Assembly (NCBI GenBank): GCA_041398225.1 | Contig: JAWKVD010000004.1 | Coordinates: 124,001 to 188,000, forward strand | DNA length: 64,000 nucleotides | Direction: 5' to 3' | From: JAWKVD01 sp041398225 | Lineage (GTDB): Bacteria; Pseudomonadota; Alphaproteobacteria; Caulobacterales; Hyphomonadaceae | Shown here: in pieces, positions 1-8,314 of the stretch | Position numbering within the stretch: the stretch's first letter is position 1 | Layout: each line of letters starts with the position of its first letter | Made by a program: the position numbers and the translations under genes | Notes under the pieces: generated by a model | What the model saw: only the letters and a program-made list of their open reading frames with translations | Told to the model about the DNA's origin: nothing | The model's database searches: none

Positions 1-188
1 TTTCCGCACGCACGATCGAGGAACTGCGCGAAACGCCGGGCCGTACGATGGATGGTCCCTGGCGTCGCTCCGCTCCCGAACCGTTTGAGCCGAAATGGCC
101 GGCCTGGAAGGTCACGCTCTTCGTCGTGACGTTCTGCGGCGCCTTCTGGGCCGCTGTGATCTATCTGGCGATGCGCCTGCTCGGCTAA
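1..188 (+). CDS. C-terminal fragment of a membrane-anchored protein (5' end outside window)
   Basis: The reading frame is open from base 3 to a TAA at 186-188, giving about 61 residues. The first half is polar and contains Trp/Pro-rich stretches. The last 25 residues form one hydrophobic segment beginning at KVTLFVVTF and ending MRLLG, so the protein ends in a transmembrane helix with almost no tail. Many small alphaproteobacterial inner-membrane proteins look like this, and no family can be named from this fragment. The opposite-strand cysK ends 68 bases downstream, so the two genes converge. Confidence 0.5.
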   Translation, partial: SARTIEELRETPGRTMDGPWRRSAPEPFEPKWPAWKVTLFVVTFCGAFWAAVIYLAMRLLG

Positions 189-255
189 GGCCGACCGCTC
201 TACAAGAACCGCGACGACTTCGTTTGCGCCGGCAATCGCCGGTCGCGCCTTCGGG

Positions 256-1275
256 CTATATGCCCCAGGGCGGCGTCGGCAGACCCTTCTCGCGCAGGAA
301 GTCCGGATTGTAGAGCTTCGAGACGTAGCGATTGCCGTAGTCGCAGAGAATGGTGACCACGGTCGAACCCGGACCAAGCTCGCGGGCGAGGGCGATCGCC
401 CCGGCGATGTTCACGCCCGACGACCCGCCCAGGCACATGCCCTCATGGATGTTGAGATCGAAGAGCTGGTTCAGCGCTTCGGCGTCGGTGATCCGCCACG
501 CGTCATCGACCTCAACGCCCTCAAGGTTTGCGGTGATCCGCGATTGTCCGATGCCCTCGGTGATCGAGGTTCCTTCCGATTTCAGCTCGCCATGCTTGTA
601 ATAGTTGTAGAGCGAGGCGCCGCCGGGATCGGCGACGCCGATGCGCACGTTCGGATTGCGTTCCTTCAGCGCCATCGAGATGCCGCCGAGCGTGCCGCCC
701 GAACCCACCGCGCAGATAAAGCCGTCGATCTTGCCGCCGGTCTGCTCCCAGATTTCGGGGCCGGTGGTGTCGTAGTGCGCCTGCCGGTTGGCGACATTGT
801 CGAACTGGTTGGCCCAGATCGCTCCGTTGGGTTCGCTGGCGTTCAGCTCTTCGGCCAGCCGCGCCGAATACTTCACATAGTGGTTGGGGTTGGCGTAGGG
901 CACGGCGTCGACTTCATGGAGGCGGGCGCCGAGCATGCGGATGGCGTCTTTCTTCTCCTGCGATTGCGTGCGGGGCATCACGATCACGGATTTGTAGCCC
1001 AGCGCGTTGCCGACCACGGCGAGGCCAATGCCGGTATTGCCCGCCGTGCCTTCCACGATCACGCCGCCCGGACGCAGCGCGCCGGATTTCTCGGCGTCGC
1101 GGATGATCCCCAGCGCCGCGCGGTCCTTCACCGACTGGCCCGGATTGAGGAACTCGGCCTTGCCGTAGATGTTCGCGCCGGTGATCTCCGAGGCTTTCTT
1201 CAGCCGGATCAGCGGGGTGTTTCCGATCGCCTCGACGACACTCTGCATTGGGCTGGGCATGGGGCTCGGCGGCAT
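256..1275 (-). CDS. cysK: Cysteine synthase A-like PLP enzyme
   Basis: This 339-residue protein belongs to the PLP-dependent fold-type II family. CysK makes L-cysteine from O-acetylserine and sulfide in the cytoplasm. VKDRAALGII carries the Schiff-base lysine, EGTAGNTGIGLA is the asparagine-loop region, GSGGTLGG is the phosphate-binding loop, and GGSSGVN lies near the C-terminus. The loop is EGTAGNTG rather than the usual PTSGNTG, as in a distinct proteobacterial subgroup, so a cystathionine beta-synthase-like or other O-acetylserine-lyase role is possible. Three in-frame ATGs lie at the start (1275, 1260, 1248). The first has GGAGA eight bases upstream and was chosen. Confidence 0.85.
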   Translation of the reverse strand: MPPSPMPSPMQSVVEAIGNTPLIRLKKASEITGANIYGKAEFLNPGQSVKDRAALGIIRDAEKSGALRPGGVIVEGTAGNTGIGLAVVGNALGYKSVIVMPRTQSQEKKDAIRMLGARLHEVDAVPYANPNHYVKYSARLAEELNASEPNGAIWANQFDNVANRQAHYDTTGPEIWEQTGGKIDGFICAVGSGGTLGGISMALKERNPNVRIGVADPGGASLYNYYKHGELKSEGTSITEGIGQSRITANLEGVEVDDAWRITDAEALNQLFDLNIHEGMCLGGSSGVNIAGAIALARELGPGSTVVTILCDYGNRYVSKLYNPDFLREKGLPTPPWGI

Positions 1276-1446
1276 GGGCGGCGTCTCCGGCTGACTGAGC
1301 CCTAAGACCTAGGGAGATTGTCCCGCCACATCAATTGTCCCCGCCAGCTTCATGACGCGCTTCATGATCCGCGGGGCGCCGCCTCGCGTAGACCGGCCGA
1401 CGCGGTTTGCAGTTTCCCAGAGTCCAGCTTCAACGGGATTTCGTCG

Positions 1447-2133
1447 ATGCGCACGCGCAGATCCATGTTGGCCCTGATGGCCGCGGCGGCGATCGTTCCG
1501 CCCGCGCGGGCGTTTCCGGAGCCGGAGGCATGGACGCCGGCGGACGGCGATCAGCTCTATTTCGACGTTTTCAGGGATGGCGGCCCGTTCGGTCGGCATG
1601 TGGTTTCGTTCCGCCGCGAGGGAGGCCACGACGGGGGCCACGACGGGGGACGGCTTCTGGTCGATTCCGATATTGACCTGAAGGTGAACCTCGGGCCGAT
1701 CACGGTGTTCCGTTATATTCACAAGGCGAGCGAGGTCTGGGCGGACGGCCGGCTTCAATCCGTCGTCGCGCGCACGCGGTCCGACGGCCGCTGGAAGACC
1801 TTGCGCGCCGAACGGCAGGGCGAGGTCCTGCGTATCGCGGGCGAGGCCTATGAAGGTGCGGCGCCCGGAAACCTCTACCCGTCGACGCACTGGAACATCG
1901 CCCAGATGGCCCAGTCGGAGATGCTCTCGACCGAAACCGGCGAGCTGCTGGAAATGGACGTCAGCGACATGGGCGTCGAACAGGTCCTAACGCGTTCGGG
2001 GCGGCTGGATGCGCGGCGTTTCCTGGTCCGCTCCGACATGACGGCCGCGTTCTGGTACGACGCCAATGGGCGCTGGGTGAAATGCGCGTTCGAAACGCGC
2101 GGCTCCAAGGTCGACTACGTTCTGCGCGCCTGA
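1447..2133 (+). CDS. Exported DUF6134-like protein
   Basis: The 228-residue product starts with basic residues (MRTRRS) and a hydrophobic stretch ending PPARA-F, a probable signal peptide. The mature part contains YFDVFRDGGPFGRHVVSF, resembling the 'xxDGxxIGxHxxxF' segment I associate with DUF6134 proteins of alphaproteobacteria, which are predicted periplasmic or lipid-exposed beta proteins of unknown function. The frame stays open 43 codons upstream, but the signal peptide favours the ATG at 1447. An imperfect repeat (GGHDGGHDGG) sits around residue 60. No operon partner is evident. recO follows 99 bases later on the same strand. Confidence 0.55.
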   Translation: MRTRRSMLALMAAAAIVPPARAFPEPEAWTPADGDQLYFDVFRDGGPFGRHVVSFRREGGHDGGHDGGRLLVDSDIDLKVNLGPITVFRYIHKASEVWADGRLQSVVARTRSDGRWKTLRAERQGEVLRIAGEAYEGAAPGNLYPSTHWNIAQMAQSEMLSTETGELLEMDVSDMGVEQVLTRSGRLDARRFLVRSDMTAAFWYDANGRWVKCAFETRGSKVDYVLRA

Positions 2134-2232
2134 TTCGCTGTCCTGGCCCGCAATCCTGACCGGTAATCCCGCGAAAGAGACCGAACGCCGCACGCCACTT
2201 GCGCGGGCGACGCATGGGTCTAAGCATCCGCC

Positions 2233-2988
2233 ATGGCTGAATGGTCGGATCGCACAATCGCCCTGGCGCTCAGCCGGTTCGGAGAGACGGGGGCCATCCT
2301 CGACGTGTTCGGCCGCGATGTCGGCCGCCGCCGGGGCATGGTTCATGGCGGGGCGAGCCGGTCGAAACGCGCCTTCATGCAGCCCGGCAACACGCTCGCG
2401 GTGACGTGGAAGGCGCGCACGCAGGACCAGTTGGGTTTCTTCGCCACCGCCGAGCCCGAGACCGAACGCTCCGCCCGGCATCTCGACGACGCCAGCGCGC
2501 TCAGCGCCCTGTCGACCATCGCCGACACGCTGCTGCAGACGCTTCCGGAAGCCGAGCCCAAGCCGGCGCTGTTCGACGCCGCCGAAACCCTGCTCGACGT
2601 GCTGGGCGAGCCCGGAATGCACTCGCGCTGCTTAGCAGCGCTATTTGTTTGATTCGTCGTGGTCCTCGGTTACGGCCTCGACCTGTCGCGGTGCGCGATC
2701 TCCGGCGCTAATGACGGGCTCACCCATGTCAGCCCCAGAACCGGCCGCGCCGTGCGCGGAAGCGAGGCGGGCGACTATCTCGACCGCCTGCTGACCTTGC
2801 CGGCCTTTCTTGTGGACAACGCCGCGCCGGCCACGCCCGGCGACATATCCGCCGGTTTTCGGCTCACCGGCCACTTCCTGGAGCGGCGTTTGTTCGCAGA
2901 ACTCAACAAGCCCTTGCCGGAAGCGCGCTATCTGATGATTGACCGTCTGGAGCGGCTCGGGCGAATCTCCCGGGCCCTCGAGGACTGA
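2233..2988 (+). pseudogene. recO: DNA repair protein RecO, interrupted by an in-frame TGA
   Basis: RecO helps RecF/RecR load RecA in recombinational repair. The 5' part (2233-2649) matches the RecO N-terminal OB domain: ALSRFGETGAILDV, then GRRRGMVHGG, QPGNTLAVTWKAR and LFDAAETLLDVLGEPG. The 3' part (2653-2988) continues in the same frame with LGYGLDLSRCAISG, THVSPRTGRAV and LLTLPAFL. A TGA at 2650-2652 separates them. The usual helix between the halves (VRxELxLLxELG) is not readable, although the codon count between the flanking motifs is normal. parC begins 33 bases downstream. It is either a recent pseudogene, a gene with local sequence damage, or an assembly error. Restart at the GTG at 2659 would give only the C-terminal domain. 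Confidence 0.8.
2626..2640. repeat. Perfect 6-bp inverted repeat at the recO break
   Basis: CGCTGC and GCAGCG are separated by TTA, forming a short hairpin 10 bases before the in-frame TGA of recO. It sits exactly where the conserved RecO helix is lost. Perfect small palindromes can be left by template-switch mutation, which would fit the scrambled codons here. Confidence 0.5.
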
Positions 2989-3021
2989 TTCCCGGCCCAT
3001 CTCCCAATCCGGAAGGACGCC

Positions 3022-5271
3022 ATGGCCAAAGGCACGACGATCGACAGGAACGGCGACGACGGCGGCCACATCATCGAAGAGGCGATGTCGGAGGCGCTCT
3101 CGAAGCGCTATCTCGCCTATGCGCTGTCGACGATCACCTCGCGCGCCTTGCCCGACGTTCGCGACGGGCTGAAGCCGGTCCATCGCCGCGTGCTCTATTC
3201 CATGGGCGAACTCGGCCTGTCGCCGAACAATTCGTTCCGCAAGAGCGCCACCGTGGTCGGCGAGGTCATCGGCAAATACCACCCGCACGGCGACCAGGCG
3301 ATCTACGATGCGCTGGTGCGTCTGGCGCAGGACTTCTCGACCCGGCATCCGCTGGTCGACGGGCAGGGCAATTTCGGCAATATCGACGGCGATGCGGCCG
3401 CCGCCTTCCGTTACACCGAGTGCCGCCTCACGCCCGCCGCCATGCTGCTGCTCGACGGGCTGGACGAGGACGCGGTCGATTTCCGCGAAACCTATGACGG
3501 TCAGCACAAGGAGCCGGTGGTTCTTCCGGCCGGCTTCCCGAACCTGCTCGCCAACGGCTCCTCGGGCATCGCGGTCGGCATGGCGACGTCGATCCCGCCG
3601 CACAACGCCGCGGAGTGCATCGACGCGGCGGTTCACCTGCTCGACAATCCGCGCTGCACCACCGCCGACCTGCTGCAGATCGTTCCGGGACCGGACTTCC
3701 CGACCGGCGGCGTGGTGGTGGAGCCGGCCGAAAGCCTTCTGGAGACCTACGAGACCGGGCGCGGCGGCGTGCGCGTTCAGGCGCGCTGGGCCAAGGAGGA
3801 TCTCGGGCGCGGCATGTGGCGCATCGTGGTCACCGAAATTCCCTACCAGGTCCAGAAGTCGAAACTGATGGAGCGGCTGGCCGAGCTGATCGAAACCAAG
3901 AAGGCGCCGCTGCTCGACGATGCGATGGACGAAAGCACCGAGGACGTGCGCATCGTGCTGACGCCGAAATCGCGCGCGGTCGAGCCGGAAGTGCTGATGT
4001 CCAGCCTGTTCAAGCTGTGCGATCTCGAGACGCGCTTCCCGGTCAACATGAACGTGCTCGACAAGGGCGTGCCGAAAGTGATGGGCCTGAAGGCGATGCT
4101 CAACGCCTTCCTCGACCATCGCCGCGACGTGGTCGTGCGCCGTTCGAAGCACCGGCTCGAGAAGATCGAGCGCCGTCTCGAAATCCTAGACGGTTTCCTC
4201 ATCGCCTATCTCAACATCGACGAGGTGATCCGGATCATCCGCTACGAGGACGATCCGAAGTCGGTGATGATGAAGAAGTTCCGCCTCAGCGAGCTGCAGG
4301 TGGAGGCGATCCTCAACATGCGGCTGCGCGCCCTGCGCAGGCTCGAGGAGATCGAGATCAAGCGCGAGCACAAGGAGCTGTCCGAAGAACGCGACCGCAT
4401 CCTCGCGCTGCTCGGCTCGACCGCGCGCCAGTGGACCGAGGTCAAGCGCCAGCTCAAGGACGCCCGCAAGATTTTCGATCCGGAGACGCGCGACGGCAAG
4501 CGCCGCTCCGCCTTCGATGTCGCGCTGGAAGTCGACACCGGCGCCGCGCTCGAGGCGCTGATCGTCAAGGAGCCGGTCACGGTGGTGCTCTCCGCCATGG
4601 GCTGGATCCGGGCGCTCAAAGGCCACAACCAGTCGCTCGACAATCTGAAGTTCAAGGAAGGCGACGAGCTGGCGATGGCCATCGAGTGCCAGACCACGGA
4701 CAAGGTCGTGCTGATGGCGTCGGGCGGGCGGGCCTTCACGCTCAGCGCCGACAAGCTGCCGGGCGGGCGCGGACATGGCGAGCCGATCCGGCTGTCGATC
4801 GAGCTTCCGGAGGAGGAGGCGATCGTCGACGCCTTCGTGCCGGCCGAAAACGCCCGGCGCCTCGTCGCCTCGCAGGGCGGCTACGGTTTCGTCGTGGCCG
4901 AAAGCGAGCTGATCTCGTCGACCCGCAAGGGCAAGATCATCATGTCGCCGTCGAAGGGCGACGAGCTGGTCGCGGCCGCGCCGGTGGGCGGCGACATGAT
5001 CGCGGTGATCGGCGAGAACCGGAAACTGCTCTACTTCAAGCTGGCGGACCTCCCCGAGATGACGCGCGGCAAGGGCGTGCGCCTGCAGGCCTTCAAGGAT
5101 GGCGGTCTGGCCGATGTGGCCACCTTCGCGAAGGCCGACGGCTTCTCGTGGTTCGACAGCGCCGGGCGCCAGATCCAGCACGAGGATTGGAAGGACTGGA
5201 TCGGCAAGCGCGCCCAGGCCGGCCGCATGGCTCCGCGCGGCTTCAACCGAAGCGGCCGTTTCCACGGCTAG
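3022..5271 (+). CDS. parC: DNA topoisomerase IV subunit A
   Basis: ParC cuts and rejoins DNA in the ParC2ParE2 enzyme that decatenates daughter chromosomes. The 749-residue length is normal. Visible landmarks are RALPDVRDGLKPVHRR (residues 41-56), KYHPHGDQAIYDALV (85-99), the GQGNFGNIDGD loop, and the catalytic tyrosine Tyr131 in FRYTECRLT. The C-terminal third carries the beta-pinwheel repeats (for example GGRGHGEPIRLS, STRKGKIIMSPSKG, TRGKGVRLQAFKDGG). The absence of the GyrA box supports ParC over GyrA. The residue equivalent to E. coli Ser80 is Gln92. It starts 33 bases after recO with a GGAAGGA-type ribosome site. Confidence 0.95.
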   Translation: MAKGTTIDRNGDDGGHIIEEAMSEALSKRYLAYALSTITSRALPDVRDGLKPVHRRVLYSMGELGLSPNNSFRKSATVVGEVIGKYHPHGDQAIYDALVRLAQDFSTRHPLVDGQGNFGNIDGDAAAAFRYTECRLTPAAMLLLDGLDEDAVDFRETYDGQHKEPVVLPAGFPNLLANGSSGIAVGMATSIPPHNAAECIDAAVHLLDNPRCTTADLLQIVPGPDFPTGGVVVEPAESLLETYETGRGGVRVQARWAKEDLGRGMWRIVVTEIPYQVQKSKLMERLAELIETKKAPLLDDAMDESTEDVRIVLTPKSRAVEPEVLMSSLFKLCDLETRFPVNMNVLDKGVPKVMGLKAMLNAFLDHRRDVVVRRSKHRLEKIERRLEILDGFLIAYLNIDEVIRIIRYEDDPKSVMMKKFRLSELQVEAILNMRLRALRRLEEIEIKREHKELSEERDRILALLGSTARQWTEVKRQLKDARKIFDPETRDGKRRSAFDVALEVDTGAALEALIVKEPVTVVLSAMGWIRALKGHNQSLDNLKFKEGDELAMAIECQTTDKVVLMASGGRAFTLSADKLPGGRGHGEPIRLSIELPEEEAIVDAFVPAENARRLVASQGGYGFVVAESELISSTRKGKIIMSPSKGDELVAAAPVGGDMIAVIGENRKLLYFKLADLPEMTRGKGVRLQAFKDGGLADVATFAKADGFSWFDSAGRQIQHEDWKDWIGKRAQAGRMAPRGFNRSGRFHG

Positions 5272-5358
5272 CCGGGCGACCGACTCACTGGCGGCTAGAC
5301 CGCTGCGCAGGGTGTAGTACGCTGCGCGCAAGAGATTCTGTTGCCAGGGGACGATGCC

Positions 5359-5922
5359 ATGCTTCCGCTCTACATAACCTTGGGCGTCGTCGCCCTCGTC
5401 ATCCTGACCTTCATCCTGATCTACAACGGTCTTGTGGCGAAGCGTCAGCAGGTCCGCGAGTCGTTCTCGGGCATCGACGTTCAGCTCAAGATGCGCCGCG
5501 ATCTGGTGCCCAACCTGGTCGAGACCGTGAAGGGCTACGCCTCGCACGAAAAGACGACGCTGGATGCGGTGATCACGGCGCGCAACGCCGCCGCCTCGGC
5601 GCAGGGCCCGGCGGCGATCGGCGCCGCCGAGGGCGTTCTGGCCGGCGCGCTGGGCAAGATGTTCGCGCTGGCCGAGGCCTATCCGGACCTCAAGGCCAAC
5701 ACCAACTTCATCCAGCTCCAGCAGGAGCTGGCGCAGATCGAGGACAAGGTCGCCGCGGCGCGCCGCTTCTACAACTCGGCGGTCGGCGACTACAACACGG
5801 CGATCGAACAGTTCCCGGCCTCGATGGTCGCGGGCGCGGGCGGCTTCAAGCCGGCCGAGTTCTTCGACGTCGGCGCCGAACAGCGCGCCGAGCTGAACGT
5901 CGCGCCGGAAGTGAAGTTCTAG
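5359..5922 (+). CDS. lemA: LemA family protein
   Basis: A 187-residue protein with one N-terminal membrane helix (YITLGVVALVILTFILIY) followed by the helical LemA domain. Recognisable segments are YNGLVAKRQQVRESFSGIDVQLKMRRDLVPNL near residue 30 (the LVPNLVETVKGY region), YPDLKANTNF, and ARRFYNSAVGDYN. LemA proteins are membrane-bound helical bundles of uncertain function, with the bulk outside the cytoplasm. An AGGGGA ribosome site seven bases before the ATG at 5359 fixes this start over an in-frame TTG at 5341. No htpX or TPM-domain neighbour, which often accompanies lemA, is present. Confidence 0.88.
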   Translation: MLPLYITLGVVALVILTFILIYNGLVAKRQQVRESFSGIDVQLKMRRDLVPNLVETVKGYASHEKTTLDAVITARNAAASAQGPAAIGAAEGVLAGALGKMFALAEAYPDLKANTNFIQLQQELAQIEDKVAAARRFYNSAVGDYNTAIEQFPASMVAGAGGFKPAEFFDVGAEQRAELNVAPEVKF

Positions 5923-6004
5923 CAACGCTCTTTATTCGCGCAGTCGCCGTCGTCGCGCCGCGATGATCGGGGAAGCGCAACTTCAATCGGGCTGGGGAGC
6001 CGAC

Positions 6005-6916
6005 ATGAAACAGCAAACCTGTGGACTTGTTGCGGGGCTTGTCGCCGGCGTCGCGCTGGCGTGGGCGCCGGGCGCGTTCGCGCAAGGCGCCGGCGAGGAA
6101 GCGCTCGCGGCGTGCAAGGCGCAACAGGCGCAGGCGGACAGCGACTACGAGGCCAACTCCAAGGCGCTCTCGGCGACGATGCCCGACATGGGCGGCGTCG
6201 TCGCGCGCTGGAACGACGCCGGCCGGCGAACCCTCCTCAAGACGGCGCCGACAAGCGAGGACTTCCGCGCGCTCGACGCCATCCACGCCGAACTGATCGG
6301 CCTTCGCAACCAGAGCGTCGCGAAGCTGGATACGTTGTCGTCGATGGGCGCCAGCTATTGCCGGGCGTCGATCGCGCGGGTCAGCGGCTGCGGCGGGCAG
6401 CCGCCCAGTTTCGAGGAATGCAACAAGGGCGGGGCGTGGTCGCGCGACATGGCGTCCTTTCTGCGCGCCATTCCCGCGAACTGGCGCGACGCCACGACCG
6501 ACGACTACAAGAACGTTCCCGCGCTGGTCGCGCTTGAGCGCGAGGCGGCCGCCACCGAAGTCGCGGCCTGTCCCGAGGAGACGATGGAGGAGCCGACGGT
6601 CCGGCTGACGTCCGTGGTCGGGCATGTCGTCATCGTGCGCGGGCTGCGGTCGCTTCGGGCGCAGGCGGGGGATGCGCTGATGGTCGGCGACATCGTGAAA
6701 GTCGACAGCTCCGGCGACAACAGCGCGGTTCTTTCGATCGAAGGCCAATCGCTCAGGCTGGTCGAGGGCAATGCGTTCGAGGTGCCGGACTTCAAGGGCG
6801 AGCCGCCGGCGGGATCGCTGGCCGAAGGCATCTGGGCCGAGGTGAAGCAGGCGATCCAGGGGCCGAGCTTCGAGGTCGACTCCAGCATCTTCGCCACCTG
6901 CGGCGTGCGCGGCTGA
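6005..6916 (+). CDS. Exported protein with C-terminal FecR-like domain
   Basis: A 303-residue secreted protein. The signal peptide runs from MKQQ through a hydrophobic core to about AFA-QGAG. The middle part is helical with several cysteines (SYCRASIARVSGCGG, EECNKGG), possibly disulfide-bonded. The last 110 residues include VRLTSVVGHVVIVRGLRS, GDALMVGDIVKVDSSGDNSAVL and LRLVEGNAFEV. This pattern resembles FecR-type beta domains, where a short sequence wraps onto a 'G-x-L-x-x-G-D-x-I' turn. GGGGAG precedes the ATG at 6005. Substrate and role are unknown. cutA converges from the other side. Confidence 0.5.
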   Translation: MKQQTCGLVAGLVAGVALAWAPGAFAQGAGEEALAACKAQQAQADSDYEANSKALSATMPDMGGVVARWNDAGRRTLLKTAPTSEDFRALDAIHAELIGLRNQSVAKLDTLSSMGASYCRASIARVSGCGGQPPSFEECNKGGAWSRDMASFLRAIPANWRDATTDDYKNVPALVALEREAAATEVAACPEETMEEPTVRLTSVVGHVVIVRGLRSLRAQAGDALMVGDIVKVDSSGDNSAVLSIEGQSLRLVEGNAFEVPDFKGEPPAGSLAEGIWAEVKQAIQGPSFEVDSSIFATCGVRG

Positions 6917-6953
6917 TCCTCAGCCGGCTTCCGCCGCAGTCTGCGTGCGCCCC

Positions 6954-7382
6954 TTAGCGCGCCTTTCCATCCTCGCCCGTCGGGCTGTCCTGCGAGGCCG
7001 CGTCCGGCGTTTCTGCGCTCGTGCTTTCCTGGCCCGGCAGGTCCGGGTTTTCGGTTTCGGCGAGCAGCCAGTTGGCGTAGCCGCCGTCCACATCGGCGAT
7101 GTCGAAAGCGTAGATCGCGGGCGCTTCATAGGTGTGCAGCGCGTGCACCACCTCGCAGATCGGCTGGAACAGTTCGGCGCGCGTCTTCAGCGCCAGCACG
7201 TATTCCTCGCCGCTCTTGATCTCGCCCTGCCACCGATAGGTGCTGGAGATCCGGCCCCACACATTGGCGCAGGCGGCGAGGCGGCGCTCAAGCGCGGCGT
7301 CGGTGATGTGTTTGGCGGTCTCGATGTCCGGGCAGTTGACCCAGATGTCGATGAAGCGATGCGAGGTCTGTCTGGCTGACAT
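6954..7382 (-). CDS. cutA: Divalent-cation tolerance protein CutA
   Basis: CutA1 is a small trimeric cytoplasmic protein, loosely linked to copper tolerance. The core (about residues 8-110) shows FIDIWVNCPDIETAKHI, RLAACANVWG, YRWQGEIKSGEEYVLALKT, and the C-terminal signature VVHALHTYEAPAIYAFDI with YANWL. The protein is 142 residues, about 30 longer than usual, because of an acidic Ser/Thr-rich tail that follows PDLPGQE. GGAGA six bases before the ATG at 7382 supports the start, although the frame is open further upstream. bpt ends 67 bases upstream on the same strand, so co-transcription is likely. Confidence 0.85.
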   Translation of the reverse strand: MSARQTSHRFIDIWVNCPDIETAKHITDAALERRLAACANVWGRISSTYRWQGEIKSGEEYVLALKTRAELFQPICEVVHALHTYEAPAIYAFDIADVDGGYANWLLAETENPDLPGQESTSAETPDAASQDSPTGEDGKAR

Positions 7383-7449
7383 GGAAAATCTCCGTTCGCG
7401 GAGGCGGGCCAGGCGCGGCGGCGATGTCGCTCGCCGCTGTTTGAACGGA

Positions 7450-8229
7450 TCAGATTTCGTGCGCGCCGAGCGGGCGCCACTGCGAACCGTCGAACACTTC
7501 GAGCGGGGCGAAGTCGGACTTGTAGCCCATCTTCGTCGAGCCTTGCACCCAGTAGCCGAGATAGATGTAGGGAAGCTCCAGCTCCACCGCCAGGCGCACA
7601 TGATCGAGGATCATGTAGGCGCCGAGGCTGTCGCGCTCGAGTTCGGGGCGGAAGAAGCTGTAGACCATCGACAGGCCGTCGCTCAGCAGATCGGTCAGCG
7701 CGGCCGCCTGAAGCTGGCCTTCGGCGTCCGGCTGGTCCGGATCGGCCGGGGCGCGGTATTCGAACACGATGGTGCGCACGGGGCTGGCGTCGACCATGCC
7801 CGCATAGTCGCGGATTTCCATGTCGTTCATGCCGCCGCCGGGGTGGCGTTCGTTGAGGTAGCGTTTCAGCAGGCGAAACTGTTCGCGCGTGGCGTGGGGC
7901 GCGGCGGGCGCGCGCCGCAGGCCGGCGGAGCGTTTCAGCACGCGCTTCCAGCGTTTCGTCCACTCGAAATTGGCGACGTCGATCCGCACCGAGCGGCACG
8001 CGCTGCACGCCTTGCAGGCCGGGCGATAGGCGATGCTCTGCGATCTGCGGAAGCCTGAACGCGTCAGGGTCTCGTTCAGCTCGATCGCTCCGTCGACCGC
8101 CAGATTGGCGAACACCTTCCGTTCCTTGCGGTCGGGCAGGTAAGGACAAGGCTGGGCGGACGTCAGGTAGAACTTCGTCTTGCGAACGAAGTCGGAGGTG
8201 ATCTGCCGGAGGGCGTCAGCTTCCTTCAT
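7450..8229 (-). CDS. bpt: Aspartate/glutamate leucyltransferase (bacterial ATE1-like)
   Basis: Bpt moves leucine from Leu-tRNA to proteins with N-terminal Asp or Glu, marking them for ClpS/ClpAP (bacterial N-degron pathway). The 259-residue protein has CPYLPDRKERKVF near residue 27, then SGFRRSQSIAYRPACKACSACRSVRI (the cysteine-rich region common to ATE1-type enzymes), KRSAGLRR, YLNERHPGGGM, SFFRPELERDSLGAYMILDH and YIYLGYWVQGSTKMGYKSDFAPLEV. The start at 8229 (MKEADALRQ) was chosen on homology; the frame stays open 41 codons further. cutA lies immediately downstream. Confidence 0.88.
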   Translation of the reverse strand: MKEADALRQITSDFVRKTKFYLTSAQPCPYLPDRKERKVFANLAVDGAIELNETLTRSGFRRSQSIAYRPACKACSACRSVRIDVANFEWTKRWKRVLKRSAGLRRAPAAPHATREQFRLLKRYLNERHPGGGMNDMEIRDYAGMVDASPVRTIVFEYRAPADPDQPDAEGQLQAAALTDLLSDGLSMVYSFFRPELERDSLGAYMILDHVRLAVELELPYIYLGYWVQGSTKMGYKSDFAPLEVFDGSQWRPLGAHEI

Positions 8230-8314
8230 GACCGTCGCACTGTAGCTGCGTCGCACGCCGCAACGCCAGAGAGAATTGCAACAGCCGCCGCTAATTCGCG
8301 ATTCGTGACTGCAA

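Noticed and set aside
2641..4152. A 503-codon minus-strand frame over parC
   Set aside because: It lies entirely opposite parC, has the His/Arg/Glu-rich composition typical of antisense frames in high-GC genomes, and no ribosome site.
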